Part shown: positions 21,688 through 21,820 of the stretch, one piece after another | Layout: each line of letters starts with the position of its first letter | How positions within the stretch are numbered: the stretch's first letter is position 1 | DNA from: Peribacter sp043814035 | GTDB taxonomy: Bacteria > Patescibacteriota > Gracilibacteria > Peribacterales > Peribacteraceae | Direction: 5' to 3' | Length of the DNA stretch: 21,820 nt | Assembly (NCBI GenBank): GCA_043814035.1 | Contig: JBDRKJ010000005.1 | Location: forward strand, 1 to 21,820 | The notes under the pieces: model-generated | Database searches by the model: none | Told to the model about the DNA's origin: nothing | The model's input: only the letters and a program-made list of their open reading frames with translations | Program-made: the position numbers and the translations under genes

Positions 21688-21820
21688 TCAGATCTGAAAC
21701 GCATAGAGGATAAGGCTTCTGGAGGCATCACAACGAAGTACGGTATGAGGGAAAGGCTTCTAACTCTCTCACCCCATACCGCATGGCTCACCTTACCCTT
21801 TCGCAGCGGGAGACGCTGTA
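21681..21820. repeat. Right arm of 140-bp terminal inverted repeat
   Basis: It is the exact reverse complement of 1-140. The boundary at 21680/21681 coincides with the point where the surface-protein gene stops making sense. Confidence 0.95.

Noticed and set aside
1..21820. CRISPR array, rRNA genes, integrase or transposase
   Set aside because: I looked for regularly spaced repeats, rRNA landmarks and recombinase motifs in the translated frames and found none.

Overview
The window looks like one contig of a small-genome, streamlined bacterium, most likely a member of the Candidate Phyla Radiation (Patescibacteria) and perhaps Peregrinibacteria-like. That placement is inference. It rests on single-copy housekeeping genes packed without functional operons, exported proteins with runs of serine as linkers, S-layer-homology (SLH) proteins beside a type IV pilin, and GC-rich palindromes carried in frame inside genes. 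TGA is used as a stop (dgt, the M23 peptidase, the large SLH protein), so the code is standard and not the recoded Gracilibacteria type.

Layout, left to right: a 140-bp arm repeated inverted at the other end (1-140 / 21681-21820); an EamA-like transporter; a PgeF/YfiH protein; a 338-bp hairpin-rich gap; dgt, which overlaps tail-to-tail a membrane-anchored M23 peptidase; a secreted subtilisin; an SLH protein; a holin-like membrane protein; tRNA-Trp(CCA) followed on its 3' side by two partial copies of its own 3' end; an AT-richer orphan gene; topA; an HU gene; a second AT-richer orphan bounded by two identical 47-bp terminators; a khpB/jag-like RNA-binding gene; dnaJ; a calcium-binding-repeat membrane protein; a small exported protein; recJ; a 48-residue membrane protein; a type IV pilin; and an SLH/Calx-beta surface protein whose start is cut off by the right arm.

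Two themes tie the region together. One is cell-envelope biology: M23 and S8 peptidases, two SLH proteins, a holin-like protein, a TSP3-repeat protein, a pilin and a Calx-beta adhesin. The other is DNA and nucleotide housekeeping: dgt, topA, HU and recJ. Most genes seem to be transcribed singly.

The most unusual signal is in how genes start. Only dgt has a full Shine-Dalgarno sequence, and it is oddly far from the start. Four genes have a -10 box ending exactly six bases before ATG, implying leaderless mRNAs. Another group has a nearly identical pyrimidine tract (CTCCTTCCCCCT) usually five bases before ATG, which resembles the 16S anti-Shine-Dalgarno rather than its complement. Other points worth checking are the duplicated terminator around the orphan gene, the tRNA-Trp fragments, the in-frame palindromes and the terminal inverted repeat, which may be an assembly artefact.
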